In this document: in pieces, positions 61,131 to 64,000 of the stretch | Layout: every line of letters starts with the position of its first letter | Position numbering within the stretch: position 1 is the stretch's first letter | Source of the DNA: Oscillatoriales cyanobacterium | GTDB taxonomy: Bacteria; Cyanobacteriota; Cyanobacteriia; Cyanobacteriales; Microcoleaceae | Direction of reading: 5' to 3' | NCBI GenBank assembly: GCA_004294385.1 | Contig: REAP01000025.1 | Coordinates: 1-64,000 of the forward strand | DNA: 64,000 nucleotides | Notes under the pieces: model-generated | The model's input: the letters and a program-made list of their open reading frames with translations, nothing else | What the model was told of the DNA's origin: nothing | Databases searched by the model: none | Position numbers and translations under genes: made by a program

Positions 61131-62200
61131 ATGAAATTTATCAGCCCTAAAACAGACTTTGCCTTCAAAAAAATATTTGGTTCCACCGACAGCCAAGATA
61201 TCCTCATCAGTTTCTTAAATGCTCTAATTTACGCCGGTGAGCCAATTATCCAAGACTTACAAATTATTGACCCTTATTCTGCTGGTATTGTGAGTGGACA
61301 AAAAGACAGTTATTTGGATGTCAAAGCTCGCATTACCGACAACAAGACGGTAATTATTGAAATGCAAGTTCTGAATGTAGAGGCTTTTGAAAAGCGAGTT
61401 ATCTACAATCTAGCCAAAACCTATGCCAACCAACTCAAAATTAGAGAAGGTTATCCTAGATTACAACCAGTAATTGCTTTGACAATTACTGATTTTAAAA
61501 TGTTTAAAGAACAACCGGATGTGATTTCTCATTTTGTGTTCAAAGAAAAAGAAAAACTATTTGATTATCCTCATCTCCAACTTGAAATGTTTTTTGTGGA
61601 ATTGCCCAAGTTTAACAAAGAGTTAGATCAACTCACAACTTTGACTGAGAAATGGATCTATTTTATGAAAAATACTCCTGATCTAGAAGCAATTCCAGCA
61701 ACAATGGAAACAGTTCCAGAACTCGAAAAAGCTTTTAGAATCGCCAATCAAGCTAACTTAAGCTTGGAAGAGTTGCAGAATATGGAAGCCCAAGAGATGG
61801 CGCTCGAAGAAGAGCGGGGAGTAATTACTAGAGGTATAAGAGATGGCTTAGAGTTAGCTAAGAGTCAATTGATGCAAGAAGGGATTGAAGCAGGCCGTCA
61901 AGAAGGGATTGAAGCAGGCCGTCAAGAAGGGATTGAAGCAGGTCGTCAAGAAGGGATTGAAGCAGGTCGTCAAGAAGGGATTGAAGCAGGTCGTCAAGAA
62001 GGGATTGAAGCAGGTCGTTTAAAGCAGGTCAGACAGCTTTGATCCTGCGTCTGCTGGAGCGACGTTTAGGAACAGTAAATCCTGATGTCGTTTCGCGAAT
62101 AGGAGAATTATCTGTTGAGCAATTAGAGAGTTTGGTCGATGAAGTAGTAGGATTTTCTAGTTTATCCGATTTAATGGCTTGGTTCGAGGAGAATAATTAA
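61131..62200 (+). CDS. Rpn-family PD-(D/E)XK nuclease, C-terminal domain in the -1 frame
   Basis: Recombination-promoting nuclease/putative transposase (Rpn, PF12784 type). Residues 1-220: DFAFKKIFGS at the start and YLDVKARI...TVIIEMQV (D and E-x-Q of the PD-(D/E)XK core). Six exact-length 24-bp repeats (61875-62018) encode QEGIEAGR copies. The zero frame stops at 62040-62042 (303 aa), but the -1 frame immediately encodes QTALILRLLERRLG through AWFEENN, the usual DUF4351-like Rpn tail, ending at 62200. A slippery T TTA AAG lies at 62018-62024. Either programmed frameshifting or a recent indel joins the two parts. ATG at 61131. Confidence 0.85.
61875..62018. repeat. Six 24-bp in-frame tandem repeats in the Rpn gene
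   Basis: Exactly 6 x 24 bp (CAAGAAGGGATTGAAGCAGG plus YCGT), differing only at one C/T position. Each encodes QEGIEAGR, a hinge or coiled linker between nuclease and tail. Unit number is probably unstable. Confidence 0.95.
62018..62024 (+). promoter_or_regulatory. Candidate -1 ribosomal frameshift heptamer T TTA AAG
   Basis: Matches X XXY YYZ in the zero frame (codons CGT TTA AAG). A small stem CAGAC (62030-62034)/GTCTG (62049-62053) begins 6 nt downstream. The -1 frame is blocked by TGA at 62006 and the zero frame ends at 62042, so the shift must happen in this 30-nt window. Confidence 0.6.
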
Positions 62201-62271
62201 AAGTGCGATCGCTATTACCGCGATCGGGTAAAATACAATTGAGTGTATCGCTATTAACTGAGGAAAAAGCT

Positions 62272-62598
62272 ATGTCAGAATTTCTCGACTTTCTCAGACA
62301 TCAGTTTGCTTACATTGCCATTGGCGAATTTAAACCAGGAAAATTCAAAGAAGCAGAACAACTTTTTGCCCAAGCAGTTGCAACTTATGCTACAGGTTTT
62401 AAGGGAGCGTATTTGCTGCAATTGCCAAATACTGACAAGGGTATTGCCATCATTTTTTGGGAAAGCATAGAAGAAATGGCCGCCAATCAAACCGAAGCTT
62501 ATCAGGAAATCTTGAAGCAGATGACGCCTTTGTTTACAAAAATACCAGATACTGATGTTTATGAAATCGTGAGTGAAATCAAGCCAAAAAGTGAATGA
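62272..62598 (+). CDS. Antibiotic-biosynthesis-monooxygenase-like (ABM/dimeric alpha-beta barrel) protein
   Basis: A 108-aa protein with the ferredoxin-like strand-helix pattern of ABM or stress-responsive A/B-barrel proteins: FAYIAIGEFKPGKFKEAEQL, GFKGAYLLQ, and IAIIFWESIEEMAAN. No cofactor motif visible. Many members are small oxygenases or heme-degrading; function here unknown. ATG at 62272 follows GAGGAAAAAGCT; the upstream extension to 62203 is not conserved-looking. Confidence 0.75.
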   Translation: MSEFLDFLRHQFAYIAIGEFKPGKFKEAEQLFAQAVATYATGFKGAYLLQLPNTDKGIAIIFWESIEEMAANQTEAYQEILKQMTPLFTKIPDTDVYEIVSEIKPKSE

Positions 62599-62818
62599 AT
62601 TTGGCTGTGTGACATTTTGAGTTTATAGTTGATATCAAATCTGGCAGTAGTTGTATTGTAGCAAAAAATCCTAGTTGCTATCAAGGTGGCGATCGGCAGA
62701 GTTTTTAATCAGATTAGCGACAACAGCAACTTGGACGCGCTACCCTAGAATAAGCTGGCAACTCAGCATTAGCTCAAGTACCAGCGATCGCCGATCGATT
62801 CACAAATTTGCCATCAAA

Positions 62819-64000
62819 ATGTCACACACTTACTTTGATTCTGAAAACGGTCACAAATCCTTCGAGATGCCCGGTGCCAAACCCCACTATAACCCCGATC
62901 GCCCCGGTCAAGTAGAACACATTTTCCTCGACTTAGTGCTGAATATTCCCAAGCAAAGCTTTCGGGGCACTTGCAGCATCCGCATCAATCCAGTCCGCAG
63001 CGGTATTGACAAATTAACCTTAGATGCTGTCAACCTAAAAATTAAATCCGTCAAAGTCGGCGACACCAAGCAAAACTTCGACTACGATGGCGAATTTCTA
63101 CAAATTCAACTGCACGAACCAACAGAAGCGTACAAACCGATTACAATTGCGATCGACTATTCAGTCGAAAAACCCCAACGCGGCCTTTATTTCGTCGGCC
63201 CAGATAAACACTATCCCGACAAACCTACTCAAGTTTGGACACAAGGCGAAGATGAAGATTCTCGCTTCTGGTTTCCCTGTTTCGACTATCCGGGACAACT
63301 CGCAACTTCGGAAATTAGAGTACAAGTTCCTAGAGAATTCTTTGCTATTTCCAACGGTGAATTAGTCAGCACAAAAAACGACGGCGATGATAAAATTTAT
63401 CACTGGTCACAAACTCAAGTTCATCCAACATATTTGATGACTTTGGCTGTGGGAGATTTTGCCGAGATCAAAGATGAATGGAACGGCAAACCTGTTAATT
63501 ATTACGTGGAAAGAGGCCGGGAAGCTGATGCCAAACTGAGCATGGGTAAAACGCCTCAAATGATTGAGTTTTTCTCTCAAGCATTTGGCTATCCTTACCC
63601 TTTTCCCAAATATGCTCAAGTCTGCGTCGATGATTTCATCTTCGGCGGCATGGAAAATACTTCGACAACTTTGCTAACAGATAGGTGCTTGTTAGATGAA
63701 CGCGCAACTCTCGATAATCGAGGTACGGAAAGCTTAGTTGCTCACGAATTAGCTCACCAATGGTTTGGCGATTTAGTAGTAATTAAACACTGGTCTCATG
63801 CTTGGATTAAAGAAGGCATGGCTTCCTATTGTGAGGTGCTGTGGACTGACAAAGAATACGGCAGAGAAGACGCAGCTTATTATATGTTAAATGAGGCGCG
63901 CAGTTATTTAGCTGAAGACAGTTCTCGCTACCGCCGCCCGATGGTGACTCATGTTTACCGGGAAGCGATCGAATTGTACGATCGCCATTTGTACGAAAAA
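62819..64000 (+). CDS. pepN: M1 family aminopeptidase (PepN-like), 3' end beyond the window
   Basis: Zinc aminopeptidase, 394 codons visible and still open at the edge. The N-terminal beta domain (EHIFLDLVLNIP, then YFVGPDKHYP, WFPCFDYP) is followed by the exopeptidase motif GGMEN near residue 276, the zinc site HELAHQW near residue 311 and the third-ligand Glu in KEGMAS near residue 334. This matches the cyanobacterial/archaeal M1 group. It trims N-terminal residues from peptides in the cytoplasm. ATG at 62819. Confidence 0.93.
   Translation, partial: MSHTYFDSENGHKSFEMPGAKPHYNPDRPGQVEHIFLDLVLNIPKQSFRGTCSIRINPVRSGIDKLTLDAVNLKIKSVKVGDTKQNFDYDGEFLQIQLHEPTEAYKPITIAIDYSVEKPQRGLYFVGPDKHYPDKPTQVWTQGEDEDSRFWFPCFDYPGQLATSEIRVQVPREFFAISNGELVSTKNDGDDKIYHWSQTQVHPTYLMTLAVGDFAEIKDEWNGKPVNYYVERGREADAKLSMGKTPQMIEFFSQAFGYPYPFPKYAQVCVDDFIFGGMENTSTTLLTDRCLLDERATLDNRGTESLVAHELAHQWFGDLVVIKHWSHAWIKEGMASYCEVLWTDKEYGREDAAYYMLNEARSYLAEDSSRYRRPMVTHVYREAIELYDRHLYEK

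Overview
The window looks like chromosomal DNA of a filamentous, non-heterocystous cyanobacterium of the Microcoleus/Oscillatoria/Phormidium type. This is inferred from a phycocyanin operon (cpcB-cpcA-cpcC-cpcE-cpcF), a photosynthetic NDH-1 CO2-uptake operon, psb27, very frequent HIP1-type GCGATCGC/CGATCG sites, heptanucleotide tandem repeats (GGAAGAA, GGGAATT, TTGACTG) and many dispersed hairpin repeats around a CTGAGCGTAGTCGAAG core. No rRNA, tRNA or CRISPR array was recognised.

Layout. 0-8 kb: M48 protease, DUF4330 protein, alpha/beta hydrolase, two proteins without assigned function, MBL-fold hydrolase, ribF and a MoxR ATPase. 8.4-14.5 kb (minus strand): CO2-uptake operon ndhF - beta carbonic anhydrase - ndhD - cup, with repeats in its intergenic gaps. 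15-20.6 kb: family 2 glycosyltransferase, mraY, DUF3134 protein, family 4 glycosyltransferase, fibrillin-like protein. 21-30 kb: single-chain restriction-modification enzyme, DUF433 protein, Cas4/RecB-like nuclease, recJ and a stand-alone TnpB insertion whose right end overlaps the recJ stop. 30-41 kb: PP2C phosphatase with a kinase-like middle region, PEP-CTERM protein, FHA-domain kinase, pyrB, SH3 protein, moaE, ECF sigma factor and anti-sigma factor. 41-44 kb: an RsbW-type ATPase in permuted order, gamma-glutamylcyclotransferase-like, VOC and desaturase/SDR proteins. 44-48.5 kb: an accessory island with a PD-(D/E)XK protein and a tight three-gene operon DUF262 - DUF3696 ATPase - unknown 320-aa protein. 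48.6-55 kb: family 10-like glycosylhydrolase, psb27, recF, Ca-type P-ATPase. 55-60 kb: cpc operon. 60-64 kb: DUF2103 protein, response regulator, Rpn-family nuclease with a probable -1 frameshift, ABM-like protein and the first 394 codons of an M1 aminopeptidase that runs off the right edge.

The strongest leads are: (1) the DUF262/DUF3696/unknown operon, a candidate defence or toxin-type system; (2) a GHKL ATPase whose G2-box half precedes its N-box/G1 half, that is, an apparent circular permutation; (3) an Rpn nuclease whose C-terminal DUF4351-like domain can only be reached by a -1 shift at a T TTA AAG heptamer; (4) a twin-arginine beta carbonic anhydrase inside a CO2-uptake NDH-1 operon; (5) two 69-bp MITE-like elements with 3-bp target duplications, one inserted in a larger palindromic element whose empty version lies 5 kb away. 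A recurring theme is invasion of genes by repeats: in-frame insertions in recJ, recF, a glycosyltransferase and a response regulator, and repeat-supplied stop codons in the M48 protease, ndhD and recJ genes.
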